Origin: an uncultured Selenomonas sp. | GTDB lineage: Bacteria; Bacillota; Negativicutes; Selenomonadales; Selenomonadaceae | Length of the DNA stretch: 15,712 nucleotides | Direction of reading: 5' to 3' | Assembly: GCA_938045435.1 (NCBI GenBank) | Contig: CALIBA010000152.1 | Coordinates: forward strand, 1-15,712 | Part shown: positions 1 through 7,783 of the stretch, piece after piece | How positions within the stretch are numbered: the stretch's first letter is position 1 | Layout of the letters: every line of letters begins with the position of its first letter | The notes under the pieces: model-generated | What the model saw: only the letters and a program-made list of their open reading frames with translations | Told to the model about the DNA's origin: nothing | The model's database searches: none | Translations under genes and position numbers: made by a program

Positions 1-5
1 ATACG

Positions 6-54
6 AAAAGATGGACTGTTGCACAAAGATAAATTTACCTTCGTGCAACAGTCC
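6..54 (-). terminator. Rho-independent terminator after leuB
   Basis: A perfect 12-bp inverted repeat (arms 13-24 and 43-54, GGACTGTTGCAC and its complement) encloses an 18-nt loop and starts only 7 bases beyond the leuB stop codon. Read on the minus strand it is followed by a short T run (complement of 6-9). The T run is brief, so termination may be partial. It closes the leuC-leuD-leuB operon. Confidence 0.75.
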
Positions 55-61
55 CATGTAT

Positions 62-1135
62 TTACAAATGTGCGAGCACGGCGTCTGTCATCTCCGTCGT
101 GCCAACCTTCTTGCAGCCTGTGCCCTCGATGTAAATATCCACCGTGCGCACGCCGTCTGCGAGTGCCGCATCCACCGCCGCCTCGACTGCGTCTGCCGCA
201 GCCTCCTCACGGAGTGCATAGCGCAGCAACATCGCTGCCGAGAGAATTGTACCAAGCGGATTCGCGATACCCCGCCCTGCGATGTCGGGCGCACTGCCAT
301 GAATCGGCTCAAACAGGCTCGTGCCCGTGCCGATGGACGCCGATGGCATCAGTCCAATGGAGCCGCCAATCACCGCCGCCTCATCCGAGAGAATATCGCC
401 AAAGAGATTTCCCGTCACAATCACATCAAACTGCGTCGGGCGCACAGCCAGCTGCATAGCACAATTATCGACATAGAGATGTTCAAGTGCCACATCGCTG
501 TATTCTTTCGCGAGTGCCGTGACGGTGCGCCGCCAGAGCCGCGAAGTCGCGAGCACATTGGCCTTATCAACCGAGGTCACCTTACCGCGCCTAAGACGCG
601 CTGTATCAAAGGCCAGGCGCGTGATGCGCTCCACCTCTGGCACGGAGTAGTTTTCCATGTCCCATGCACGCTCTGTGCCGTCCACCTGCTCAGACTCACA
701 TTTTTCACCGAAATAGATGCCGCCGATCAGCTCGCGCACGATGACGAGATCGACGCCGCGCACGAGTTCTGGTTTCAGCGGCGAATGCTCGATGAGTGCG
801 TCCGCGACCTTCACGGGGCGCAGATTCGCATATAGTCCAAGCCCTTTGCGCAATCCTAAAATGGCACGCTCAGGACGCAGTGCAGGCGGGACGCTATCCC
901 ACTTCGTCCCACCGACCGCACCAAAGAGCACACCGTCGGACGCCTTGCAGACCACAAGTGTGTCCTCGGGCAGCGGCGTGCCGTACTTATCGTATGCCGT
1001 ACCGCCCGCGTCACGCGTCTCGTACGTCAGCCCGAGCGTGAATTTCGCATCGACGGCACGCAGAACGCGCACGGCTTCCTGCGTGATCTCCTGCCCGATG
1101 CCATCACCAGGGATGACTGCAATCTTATACGCCAT
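62..1135 (-). CDS. leuB: 3-isopropylmalate dehydrogenase (LeuB)
   Basis: Cytosolic NAD-dependent enzyme of leucine synthesis that oxidises and decarboxylates 3-isopropylmalate to 2-oxoisocaproate. The protein of 357 aa has the family's usual length. It opens with the typical MAYKIAVIPGDGIG strand and loop, carries the active-site tyrosine in RELIGGIYFGEK and lysine in DKANVL, and holds the family signature NLFGDILSDEAA followed by GGSIGLMPSASIG. The start at 1135 is chosen because GGAGG sits 8 bases upstream; an in-frame ATG at 1150 is itself part of that ribosome binding site. The start overlaps the end of leuD by 11 bp, which suggests translational coupling. It is the last gene of leuC-leuD-leuB, and a hairpin terminator follows directly. 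Confusion with isocitrate or tartrate dehydrogenase is unlikely given the leuCD context. Confidence 0.96.
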   Translation of the reverse strand: MAYKIAVIPGDGIGQEITQEAVRVLRAVDAKFTLGLTYETRDAGGTAYDKYGTPLPEDTLVVCKASDGVLFGAVGGTKWDSVPPALRPERAILGLRKGLGLYANLRPVKVADALIEHSPLKPELVRGVDLVIVRELIGGIYFGEKCESEQVDGTERAWDMENYSVPEVERITRLAFDTARLRRGKVTSVDKANVLATSRLWRRTVTALAKEYSDVALEHLYVDNCAMQLAVRPTQFDVIVTGNLFGDILSDEAAVIGGSIGLMPSASIGTGTSLFEPIHGSAPDIAGRGIANPLGTILSAAMLLRYALREEAAADAVEAAVDAALADGVRTVDIYIEGTGCKKVGTTEMTDAVLAHL

Positions 1136-1628
1136 GGCGGAAGCCTCCATTCTCGCGGATGTAGTTCAGCAGCCCGCCCGCGCGTGCGATGTCCTGCACG
1201 AAACCCGGCAGTGGGTGTGCGTGGAATCTATCTCCCGTCGTGATGTTTTCAATCGTGCCCGTTTCTGGATCGACACGCAAATGGTCGCCCGCATTGATTT
1301 TTTCCACATCCGCACCGATCTCAAGGAGCGGCAGACCGATGTTGATGCCGTTGCGGTAAAAGATACGTGCAAAGCTCGCCGCAATGACAACAGGCACGCC
1401 CGACGCTGCAATTGCAATCGGCGCGTGTTCGCGTGAGGAGCCACAGCCAAAATTTTTCCCTCCGACCATAATGTCACCCGCAGTGACATTATGTGCAAAG
1501 CTCGTGTCAATATCCTCCATGCAGTGCGCTGCGAGCGCCTTTGGGTCAAATGTATTGAGATAACGCGCGGGGATAATTACGTCTGTATCAATGTTGTCTC
1601 CGTAACGCCAGACCTTTCCCTCGAACAT
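1125..1628 (-). CDS. leuD: 3-isopropylmalate dehydratase small subunit (LeuD)
   Basis: Small subunit of isopropylmalate isomerase, which with LeuC converts 2-isopropylmalate to 3-isopropylmalate. The 167-aa protein is the short type that pairs with LeuC proteins of about 420 aa. Visible motifs are the N-terminal GDNIDTDVIIPARYL, the NTFDP segment, and GCGSSREHAPIAI, which forms the substrate-recognition loop and swivel-domain core. The start at 1628 is fixed by its context: the leuC stop and the leuD ATG share one base (TAATG) and GAGGAGG lies just upstream. The reading frame stays open further upstream, but that part runs inside leuC and is not LeuD-like. Co-translation with leuC would help equal subunit production. 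Confidence 0.96.
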   Translation of the reverse strand: MFEGKVWRYGDNIDTDVIIPARYLNTFDPKALAAHCMEDIDTSFAHNVTAGDIMVGGKNFGCGSSREHAPIAIAASGVPVVIAASFARIFYRNGINIGLPLLEIGADVEKINAGDHLRVDPETGTIENITTGDRFHAHPLPGFVQDIARAGGLLNYIRENGGFRHGV

Positions 1629-2890
1629 TACGCCACCTCCTCGGGGGCCGCAATCCGCCCCAGTATCGCACTCGCCGCCGCCACATGCGGACCTGCGAGA
1701 TAGACCTCGCTGTCCACGTGACCCATGCGCCCGCGGAAATTGCGGTTCGTCGTCGAGACACAGCGCTCGCCTGCCGCGAGGATGCCCATGTAGCCACCTA
1801 GACACGGCCCACAGGTCGGCGTTGAAATCGCCGCCCCCGCCTCCATAAAGATGTCAAGGTATCCGCGTCGCATCGACTCCTGATAGACCCATGGGGAACC
1901 GGGAATGACGATACAGCGCACATTCGGGTGCACTGTATGCCCCTTCAAAATCTCCGCCGCGATCTCCATATCCTCAAGCCGCCCGTTCGTGCACGAGCCA
2001 ATCACCACTTGATCTATCGCGATAGGCTCTGTTATATCCATCACACGCTTCGTATTCTCCGGCAGATGCGGGAACGAAACAACGGGGCGCAGTGCGCTGA
2101 GATTGATTTCTACCGTACGCGCATAGCGTGCGTCAGGGTCGGCGTGCACCGGCTCAAACGGCGCGGTCATGCGCTCCTCGACATACGCCCTGCACACATC
2201 ATCGTACGGGAAAATGCCGTTCTTGCCGCCCGCTTCGATTGCCATATTGGCAATCGTCAGCCGGTCGGTCATCGTCAGCTCTGCAACACCCTCGCCCGTG
2301 AACTCAAGGCTCTGATAGAGTGCTCCATCCACGCCGATCATGCCAATCAGCGTCAAAATGACATCCTTGCCGCTGATGTCTGAGGGCTTTTTGCCCGTCA
2401 GATGCACATTGATCGCCTCAGGCACTTTGAACCATGCCGCGCCGGTCGCCATCCCGACCGCAAGATCGGTTGTGCCGACGCCCGTCGAGAAGCCGTTCAC
2501 CGCACCGTAGGTACACGTGTGCGAGTCCGCGCCGATGGTCAGCATACCAGGGCCGACGATGCCCTTTTCCGGCAGGAGGACGTGCTCGATGCCGACACGC
2601 CCCTGTTCGTAGTAGTGCAGGATATTATGCTTTCGTGCGAAATCGCGCATGATTTTCGCAAGTTCCGAGGACTTGATGTCCTTTGCCGGCTGAAAGTGAT
2701 CGGGAATCAGCGCGATCTTTTCCCGGTCAAAGACAGGGCGCCCCGTCTTTTCAAACTCCTTGATAGACGGCGGCCCCGTCACATCATTTGCGAGTACCAT
2801 GTCGAGCCGACATGTGACAAGCTGTCCCGGCTCCACAAAGTCAAGTCCCGCATGACGTGCGAGAATCTTCTCGCTCATATTCATGCCCAT
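1628..2890 (-). CDS. leuC: 3-isopropylmalate dehydratase large subunit (LeuC)
   Basis: Catalytic [4Fe-4S] subunit of isopropylmalate isomerase, aconitase superfamily. The protein has 420 aa, matching the shorter LeuC/homoaconitase-like class rather than the roughly 465-aa proteobacterial type. Cluster ligands are visible as C300 in GSCTNGR and C360 and C363 in TPTCGPCLGG; the active-site segment GADSHTCTYGAVNGFSTGVGTTD is at about residues 120-142. The start at 2890 is favoured because GGGAGGG lies 6-7 bases upstream; ATGs at 2884 and 2878 are too far from that site. It is first in leuC-leuD-leuB, and leuA is not in the window. No T-box sequence or leucine-rich leader peptide was found upstream, so control of the operon is unclear. 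An oxygen-sensitive cluster fits an anaerobe. Confidence 0.96.
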   Translation of the reverse strand: MGMNMSEKILARHAGLDFVEPGQLVTCRLDMVLANDVTGPPSIKEFEKTGRPVFDREKIALIPDHFQPAKDIKSSELAKIMRDFARKHNILHYYEQGRVGIEHVLLPEKGIVGPGMLTIGADSHTCTYGAVNGFSTGVGTTDLAVGMATGAAWFKVPEAINVHLTGKKPSDISGKDVILTLIGMIGVDGALYQSLEFTGEGVAELTMTDRLTIANMAIEAGGKNGIFPYDDVCRAYVEERMTAPFEPVHADPDARYARTVEINLSALRPVVSFPHLPENTKRVMDITEPIAIDQVVIGSCTNGRLEDMEIAAEILKGHTVHPNVRCIVIPGSPWVYQESMRRGYLDIFMEAGAAISTPTCGPCLGGYMGILAAGERCVSTTNRNFRGRMGHVDSEVYLAGPHVAAASAILGRIAAPEEVA

Positions 2891-2919
2891 TCATTGCCCT
2901 CCCAAAGGATAATACATAT

Positions 2920-3090
2920 GGTCGCCCCCACGCGACCCCAGTGTTACGCAAGCGGCCGTGCGCTTATCTGCCCAGATACCTGCGGACTTCTGAAACGCGC
3001 TTCGCCCCTCCGAAATAAATCCGCAGGGGCAGAACGCACCCTCGTTTCCGCTGGCTCCACTCAGGTTCACTTAGGGGCATCGCACCACAA
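2920..3090 (+). ncRNA. Candidate structured RNA, possibly 6S-like
   Basis: The leuC-ilvC spacer folds into one long imperfect hairpin. Outer arms are GCGACCCC (2933-2940) with GGGGcaTCGC (near 3074-3083). An unpaired region follows, then a long inner stem: GTGCG, TCTGCCC and CTGCGGA on the left pair with TCCGCAG, GGGCAGA and CGCAC on the right. A closing stem, a central open bubble longer on the 3' side, and a long terminal stem is the known layout of 6S RNA, the RNA polymerase-binding regulator. The strand is uncertain. Plus is preferred because a terminator with a T run follows at 3104-3130 and a weak promoter (TTGCCC, 17 bp, TATGGT) precedes it. On the minus strand it would be the leuC leader. 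Identification rests on shape, not on a recalled family sequence. Confidence 0.4.
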
Positions 3091-3095
3091 AGATA

Positions 3096-3130
3096 CAAAA
3101 CAGAAAAAGGGGCTGTGCAGCCCCTTTTGT
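3096..3130. terminator. Bidirectional terminator between ilvC and the candidate RNA
   Basis: An 11-bp perfect stem (3105-3115 with 3118-3128, AAAAGGGGCTG and its complement) begins 24 bases past the ilvC stop. On the minus strand it is followed by a T run and a second T-rich patch (complement of 3097-3108), giving a strong terminator for ilvN-ilvC. On the plus strand it is followed by TTTTGTGTTT and could end a rightward transcript from the spacer. Confidence 0.85.
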
Positions 3131-3151
3131 GTTTGTCGAAAAGCCGCGCTC

Positions 3152-4168
3152 TTAGTCTTTACGCAGATCCGCGCCGTCCTTCAGCCACGACATCATGCTG
3201 CGCAGCTCCTTGCCAACCGTTTCAATCGGATGGTCGGCGTGGATGCGGCGCTCTGCGAGAAAGTTCGCACGCCCGGCCGCATTGTTCTCCGTGAGCCACT
3301 GACGCGCAAACGTGCCGTCCTGAATCTCGCCGAGGATCTTCTTCATCACTGCTTTCGTCTCATCTGTGATGATGCGGGGACCGCGCGTATAGTCGCCATA
3401 CTCCGCCGTATCGGAGATGGATTTACGCATCTTTGCCATGCCGCCCTCATACATGAGGTCGACGATGAGCTTCATCTCGTGGAAACACTCAAAATACGCG
3501 ATCTCCGGCTGATACCCCGCCTCGCAGAGTGTCTCAAACCCCTTTTGAATGAGATGCGTTACGCCGCCGCAGAGCACCACCTGCTCGCCAAAGAGGTCGG
3601 TCTCCGTCTCCTCCTTGAATGTCGTCTGAATGACACCCGCACGCGTGCCGCCAATCCCCCGCGCATAGGCGAGTGCGAGATCAAAGCATTTGCCCGTTGC
3701 GTCCTGTCCAACAGCGAACACATCCGGCACACCGCCGCCCTCGCGGAATGTGCGGCGTACGAGATGACCAGGGCCCTTGGGCGCAACCATAAACACGTCG
3801 ATATTCTCAGCGGGTACAATTTGATTGAAATGGATGTTAAATCCATGTGCAAACGCGAGTGCGCTGCCGGGCTTTAGATTCGGTGCAATCTCACTTTGAT
3901 AAAGTGCCGCCTGCTTTTCATCTGGGATGAGGATCATCGTAACATCTGCCTGTCGTGCGGCCTCCGCTACGGACAGCACCTTTAGTCCATCCTCCTCGGC
4001 AATCCTGCGCGATTTCGAGCCTTCATAAAGACCGACGACGACGTTGACACCGCTGTCCTTGAGGTTCAGCGCGTGCGCATGTCCCTGGCTGCCATAGCCA
4101 ATGATTGCAACCGTCTTTCCGTCAAGTACACTCCAGTTGACATCCTGATCATAGTAAGTTTTTGCCAT
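3152..4168 (-). CDS. ilvC: Ketol-acid reductoisomerase (IlvC)
   Basis: Second enzyme of valine and isoleucine synthesis: Mg-dependent isomerisation and NAD(P)H-dependent reduction of acetolactate or acetohydroxybutyrate. The 338-aa product fits the short class I family. The Rossmann loop GYGSQGHAHALNL is near the N-terminus, followed by GLYEGSKSRRIAEEDG, the cofactor-specificity loop. PKGPGHLVRRTFREGGGVPD and the metal-binding acidic helices (EETETDLFGEQ, CFHEMKLIVDLMYEGG) are intact, and the C-terminal GKELRSMM is typical. The start at 4168 (MAKTYYDQDVNW) has GAGGAG about 10 bases upstream and lies inside the last codons of ilvN, an overlap of 20 bp that implies coupled translation. A strong terminator follows the gene. 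Confidence 0.96.
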   Translation of the reverse strand: MAKTYYDQDVNWSVLDGKTVAIIGYGSQGHAHALNLKDSGVNVVVGLYEGSKSRRIAEEDGLKVLSVAEAARQADVTMILIPDEKQAALYQSEIAPNLKPGSALAFAHGFNIHFNQIVPAENIDVFMVAPKGPGHLVRRTFREGGGVPDVFAVGQDATGKCFDLALAYARGIGGTRAGVIQTTFKEETETDLFGEQVVLCGGVTHLIQKGFETLCEAGYQPEIAYFECFHEMKLIVDLMYEGGMAKMRKSISDTAEYGDYTRGPRIITDETKAVMKKILGEIQDGTFARQWLTENNAAGRANFLAERRIHADHPIETVGKELRSMMSWLKDGADLRKD

Positions 4169-4682
4169 AGTACTCACGCTCCTCACAATGCTCGTAAATC
4201 GTATGTTCCCCGCGTTCGAGTGCAATCAGCCCCGTGCGTATGACCTCGATGATGCCATACGGTTGAAGAACCTTCAAAAATGCCGTCACCTTATCATCAC
4301 CGCCCGTAATCTCAAAGATAATCGACGCCGCTTCCACATCTATCACATGGGCGCGGAACAGCTCGCCCATCTTCAATACGTCAAGACGATTGTTGTCATC
4401 TGCCCGCACCTTGATGAGCGTCATCCCTCGGCACGCCGCGCTCTTTTCATCGAGGCGCTGCACTGCACGCACGACAGGCATCTTCTCCAGCTGTTTAATC
4501 ATCTGCTCAACGAGATTCTCGTCCCCATAGATCACTACCGTGATGCGGGAGAAATCCAAAGACTCTGTAACACCGACAGAGAGACTGTCAATGTTAAACT
4601 CACGGCGCGAAAACATACTCACGACACGCACCAGAACCCCCGTCTGATTTTCTACAAAGACGGACAGAATATGCTTCATCAT
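4149..4682 (-). CDS. ilvN: Acetolactate synthase small (regulatory) subunit (IlvN/IlvH)
   Basis: Regulatory subunit of acetohydroxyacid synthase; it raises activity of the catalytic subunit and gives valine feedback inhibition. The 177-aa product starts with an ACT domain (HILSVFVENQTGVLVRVVSMFSRR, then INSLSVG-like NIDSLSVGVTES) and continues with the C-terminal domain common to the family (ACRGMTLIKVRAD, FEITGGDDKVTAFLKVL). Start codons at 4682 and 4679 are adjacent; AGAGGAG lies 6 or 9 bases upstream of them. An ATG further up at 4736 overlaps the promoter's -10 box and is rejected. The catalytic subunit gene ilvB is not next to it, so the partner must be encoded elsewhere. It is cotranscribed with ilvC. 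Confidence 0.93.
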   Translation of the reverse strand: MMKHILSVFVENQTGVLVRVVSMFSRREFNIDSLSVGVTESLDFSRITVVIYGDENLVEQMIKQLEKMPVVRAVQRLDEKSAACRGMTLIKVRADDNNRLDVLKMGELFRAHVIDVEAASIIFEITGGDDKVTAFLKVLQPYGIIEVIRTGLIALERGEHTIYEHCEEREYYGKNLL

Positions 4683-4734
4683 GATGAACTCCTCTTTGCC
4701 TGATGCGACTGCCGAATCCCGGGAAAACTCCTTC

Positions 4735-4763
4735 ATTATCGCCCGCGCCTTCTTTTTTGTCAA
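4735..4763 (-). promoter_or_regulatory. Sigma-70-type promoter of ilvN-ilvC
   Basis: On the minus strand TTGACA (4758-4763) and GATAAT (4735-4740) are separated by exactly 17 bp, a near-consensus promoter. The expected transcription start is near 4728, leaving a leader of about 45 nt, too short for a T-box. A second, weaker pair (TTGACA at 4817-4822, TATTCT at 4794-4799, 17 bp) lies upstream and overlaps the mutY promoter. Confidence 0.8.
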
Positions 4764-4770
4764 TATTTTT

Positions 4771-4798
4771 TTGCTGCAATGCACATCTGTGGTAGAAT
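4771..4798 (+). promoter_or_regulatory. Extended -10 promoter of mutY
   Basis: TGGTAGAAT at 4790-4798 is an extended -10 element (TGn followed by TAGAAT). A weak -35 (TTGCTG, 4771-4776) sits 16 bp upstream. The predicted start near 4805 gives a leader under 20 nt carrying AAAGGAG. The same extended -10 sequence occurs before the small secreted-protein gene at 9551-9559. Confidence 0.65.
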
Positions 4799-4821
4799 AC
4801 AGAAGAAAAGGAGAACTGTCA

Positions 4822-5928
4822 ATGAATATTGTCCCATGGGCGGGCAGCGCGATCTTTCCCGCCCTCTGTAAGACGCTGCTCGCGTGGCGAAAATCTGCCC
4901 CCGATACGCGTGACCTGCCGTGGCGTGACGAGCCAACGCCCTATCATGTCTGGATCTCAGAGATCATGCTGCAGCAAACGCGTGCCAATGTCGTACGCGC
5001 CTACTATCTACGCTTCCTAGAGGCGCTGCCGACGGTACACGCACTCGCTGCCTGCGACAGCGAAGTGCTGATGAAGCTCTGGCAGGGACTTGGCTACTAT
5101 AGCCGCGCCCGCAACCTAAAACGCGCCGCTGAGGTCATCGTCCGCGACCATGGCGGCACCCTGCCCAACAATTTTGATGCGCTGCTTGCCCTCCCCGGGA
5201 TCGGTCGATATACGGCGAGCGCCATCGCATCCTTTGCTTACGGTCTGCCGCATCCTGCCGTCGATGGAAATTTCCTGCGCGTTGCTGCACGCATCACCGC
5301 AAATCCAATAGACATCGCAAAGGATGTGACCAAACGCGCACTCGAGGCAGCACTTTCCCCCTCCTACCCTACGGGACACGAGGCGGGACTGCTCAACGAG
5401 GCGTTTATGGATCTCGGTGCAACGATATGCCTGCCGAACGGTGCTCCGCTCTGTCATGCCTGCCCTGTGTGCCGGCTCTGTCTGGCGCACGAGTACAGCG
5501 CACAGCAGGACTATCCCGTGCGGAGCGCACCCAAAGTGCGTAGACACGAGCGCCGCACCATCCTTCTCTTGCGTGCAGGGGATCTGTATGCCATACGAAA
5601 GCGTCCTGCAAGAGGACTGCTGGCCGGACTTTGGGAATATCCGAATGTGGACGGCAAGCTATCAAAACGCGCCGTGCACGCGCATCTCACAGCCGAGGGA
5701 TACGATATTCTAAACATCACGCCGCTCCCACCCGCCCGCCATGTATTCACACATATAGAATGGGACCTCACGGGCTGGGAAGTCACCGTTGCAGATACGA
5801 ACGAAACGCCATTGATGGCAGCTGAGGTGGACGCCAAAGAGACAGTCTCACTCCTCTGGGTGCGTCGCACGGAGCTTGCAAATATTTACAGCGTCCCCGC
5901 AGCATTTGGATATTTTACACCACATTAA
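4822..5928 (+). CDS. mutY: A/G-specific adenine glycosylase (MutY)
   Basis: Base-excision repair enzyme that removes adenine opposite 8-oxoguanine. The protein has 368 aa, normal for the family. Visible in order: catalytic Glu47 in SEIMLQQT; helix-hairpin-helix LPGIGRYTASAIASFAYG (124-141); catalytic Asp148 in VDGNFLRVAAR; the [4Fe-4S] cysteines C203, C211, C214 and C220; and a C-terminal NUDIX-like domain (about 240-368) with RPARGLLAGLWEYP and FTHIEWDL for oxoguanine recognition. The first cysteine spacing is x7 rather than the common x6, and an extra Cys217 is present. The start at 4822 has AAGGAG 8 bases upstream and follows an extended -10 promoter; the frame is open further upstream but that part overlaps the ilvN control region. 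It is a single-gene unit with its own terminator. Confidence 0.95.
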   Translation: MNIVPWAGSAIFPALCKTLLAWRKSAPDTRDLPWRDEPTPYHVWISEIMLQQTRANVVRAYYLRFLEALPTVHALAACDSEVLMKLWQGLGYYSRARNLKRAAEVIVRDHGGTLPNNFDALLALPGIGRYTASAIASFAYGLPHPAVDGNFLRVAARITANPIDIAKDVTKRALEAALSPSYPTGHEAGLLNEAFMDLGATICLPNGAPLCHACPVCRLCLAHEYSAQQDYPVRSAPKVRRHERRTILLLRAGDLYAIRKRPARGLLAGLWEYPNVDGKLSKRAVHAHLTAEGYDILNITPLPPARHVFTHIEWDLTGWEVTVADTNETPLMAAEVDAKETVSLLWVRRTELANIYSVPAAFGYFTPH

Positions 5929-5972
5929 AGAATCACTGATAAATTCAGCCGCGCTATCTGCTTTACAAACGA

Positions 5973-6004
5973 AAGCGCCCCGTCCATCGGCGGGGCGCTT
6001 TTTT
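5973..6004 (+). terminator. Rho-independent terminator of mutY
   Basis: A perfect 10-bp GC-rich stem (AAGCGCCCCG at 5973-5982 with its complement at 5991-6000), an 8-nt loop and a T run (5999-6004) 45 bases after the mutY stop. Confidence 0.92.
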
Positions 6005-6055
6005 CTCCATGCTGTATGTTGCAGAAAAGACCTGCATGTTTTCAAACCAGTGCTG

Positions 6056-6101
6056 AAAACGGGGATTGCGTTTTCCCATAGTGGAATATGCGCAACCCCC
6101 G
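6056..6101 (-). terminator. Terminator of the flavodoxin-HutW operon
   Basis: An 11-bp inverted repeat with one mismatch (6060-6070, CGGGGATTGCG, with 6091-6101, CGCAACCCCCG) lies about 35 bases past the hutW stop. Read on the minus strand it is followed at once by TTTT (complement of 6056-6059). The other bases between mutY and hutW show no gene. Confidence 0.7.
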
Positions 6102-6136
6102 CTTCAACACGGCAAATATAATACAGTAGATGTTGC

Positions 6137-7783
6137 TTATACAGCCTTTCCTATCTCACGCGCGGGTGTGCGCATGACGGTGTTGAGGTCAGATGCGACC
6201 GCAGCATCCTCCTTCTCTCGGCTCTTTTCGATGAGGTTTTTCAGCATTTGCATATGCGGATGGTTCTCAAGCTCGGGCGACGGCTTTCCTTGCAGTGCCG
6301 CTGCCATCTGCGGCGGCATACCATCGGGGAACATCGCCTCAAGCATGGAACGAACCGCCTTCGGGATCATATCCTGCAAGGCAACGTTCTCCTTGCGAAG
6401 TTTGATTTCATCCTCCTGCGTAAGTGCATACGCCTCAAGGAACCCCTGAATGAGATTATCGTGCCAGAACTCGCCCGCAAGCGTCAGGTGGAACCCCTTC
6501 TCCTCACGCGTGATAAGGCCGTTCTCCTCCCATGCTGCAAAGAGCGGTGCAAGCTCCGTGAGAAGGTCAACCCCATACTTCTGTTCAAAGAACGGCGCAT
6601 AGAAGAACCGATGCTCGATCTGATCGCCGATCTCGCTGTGCATACGGTGCGCATCTGCCTGTTCTCCCATGAATTGAAAGGGCTTTGTCCCCTCGAGAAC
6701 CATCTTCTCATAGGGTGCGAGTGCACCGTGATTGCGCCACATAAACGCACCGACAAAACCGCCTGCCCCCGAGCCAAATGCAAGTACATCATTGCCGCGC
6801 TTGGCAAGTGTATTATAGAGGCTGCGCTCACGATGATCCGTAGACCAATGTGTTGTGTCAATGCGCCTTGCCATCGGATTCCCGTCCACGATCTCGATGC
6901 CGCGAGCAAAGTATTCCGACTGCTCCTCACTCGTTGGCAGCATGGGCAAGTCGCCGGATTCAATACGGCGGGCAAGCTCACTCGCTGGAAATACATTGAG
7001 CTGATAAAGGTCACCGCCCGCAATCCCCAACTCAAACTGCGTGCGCACATCATTTTCCCAGACCTCCATCGACTGATAGGGAAGCCCATAGATGAGATCA
7101 GCAATCACGACAGCGCCCTGCCGCTCCACCATTCGGCGCAGCGTCGCAGTCACTGTCTCACAATCGTCGATGCGCCCGATGGCTTGACGAACGCGCGTAT
7201 CAAAAGACTGTACCCCGAGGGAAAACCGGTTGACGCCCGCATGCATCGCCGCCTCGACCTTGCTCTCTGTGAGGTCATGGATACGCCCCTCAAGCGTAAT
7301 TTCACAGTCGCTCGTAAGCGGCAGACGCGTGCGCACAGCATGGACAAGACGCGCAATATCGGCATCTGAGAGCGCCGTCGGCGTACCGCCGCCAAAAAAT
7401 ACTGCCTGAAAGGGTGCCCCCTGCACATATGGTGTTTCTGCGACCGCATCAAGTTCTTTGAGGAGCACATCAACATAGTGGTGCACCGCCTCCTCGCGCG
7501 TATAGTTCTGAAAGAATCCGCAATAACTGCATTTCTTATCGCAGAACGGGATGTGGATATAGGCCGCGCGCTCATCTGCCGGATCCGGCTGCTGCGCCAT
7601 AAGCTCTGCCCAGATATGAGTCTGCTCCGTTTTATCCATAATCATGCGTTTTCCACCGGCACCCGGGTGAACAACACGCTTTTTGGTAAATGCACAGCCG
7701 AGCGGATTCGCCGACTTTGTCCCGAGCAGCCAGCCGCGTGCTTCTTCAGAGAGCGCGGAGATTTTATCCTGTAAGCGATTCAT
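6137..7783 (-). CDS. hutW: HutW/ChuW-type radical SAM anaerobilin synthase
   Basis: Recognised as the heme anaerobic-degradation radical SAM methyltransferase family (ChuW/HutW/HmuW), which opens the heme ring without oxygen, releases iron and makes anaerobilin. The cluster-binding motif CDKKCSYCGFF gives C81, C85 and C88 after AAYIHIPF; the SAM-binding GGGTP is at 131-135; the N-terminal NPLGCAFTKKRVVHPGAGG segment is typical of this family and separates it from HemN. At 548 aa it is about 100 residues longer than E. coli ChuW as I know it; the excess is a charged, helical-looking C-terminal tail (about 465-548). The ATG overlaps the flavodoxin stop (ATGA) and AAGGAGG lies 7 bases upstream, so the two are translationally coupled. 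No heme receptor or ABC transporter is in the window. Confidence 0.9.
   Translation of the reverse strand: MNRLQDKISALSEEARGWLLGTKSANPLGCAFTKKRVVHPGAGGKRMIMDKTEQTHIWAELMAQQPDPADERAAYIHIPFCDKKCSYCGFFQNYTREEAVHHYVDVLLKELDAVAETPYVQGAPFQAVFFGGGTPTALSDADIARLVHAVRTRLPLTSDCEITLEGRIHDLTESKVEAAMHAGVNRFSLGVQSFDTRVRQAIGRIDDCETVTATLRRMVERQGAVVIADLIYGLPYQSMEVWENDVRTQFELGIAGGDLYQLNVFPASELARRIESGDLPMLPTSEEQSEYFARGIEIVDGNPMARRIDTTHWSTDHRERSLYNTLAKRGNDVLAFGSGAGGFVGAFMWRNHGALAPYEKMVLEGTKPFQFMGEQADAHRMHSEIGDQIEHRFFYAPFFEQKYGVDLLTELAPLFAAWEENGLITREEKGFHLTLAGEFWHDNLIQGFLEAYALTQEDEIKLRKENVALQDMIPKAVRSMLEAMFPDGMPPQMAAALQGKPSPELENHPHMQMLKNLIEKSREKEDAAVASDLNTVMRTPAREIGKAV

Noticed and set aside
11..835. A 274-codon plus-strand frame opposite leuB
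   Set aside because: A shadow of leuB with no ribosome binding site and arginine/histidine/cysteine-rich composition typical of antisense frames.
2909..2914. TATTAT on the minus strand as the leuC -10 box
   Set aside because: No suitable -35 element, and transcription would begin inside or next to the ribosome binding site.
2891..3100. T-box riboswitch or leucine attenuator before leuC
   Set aside because: The conserved AGGGTGGNACCGCG sequence is absent, and the 38-codon frame in the leader has no run of leucine codons.
2402..3877. A 491-codon open frame on the plus strand opposite leuC, the spacer and ilvC
   Set aside because: It is antisense to two clear genes, has no family resemblance, and arises from codon bias in GC-rich DNA.
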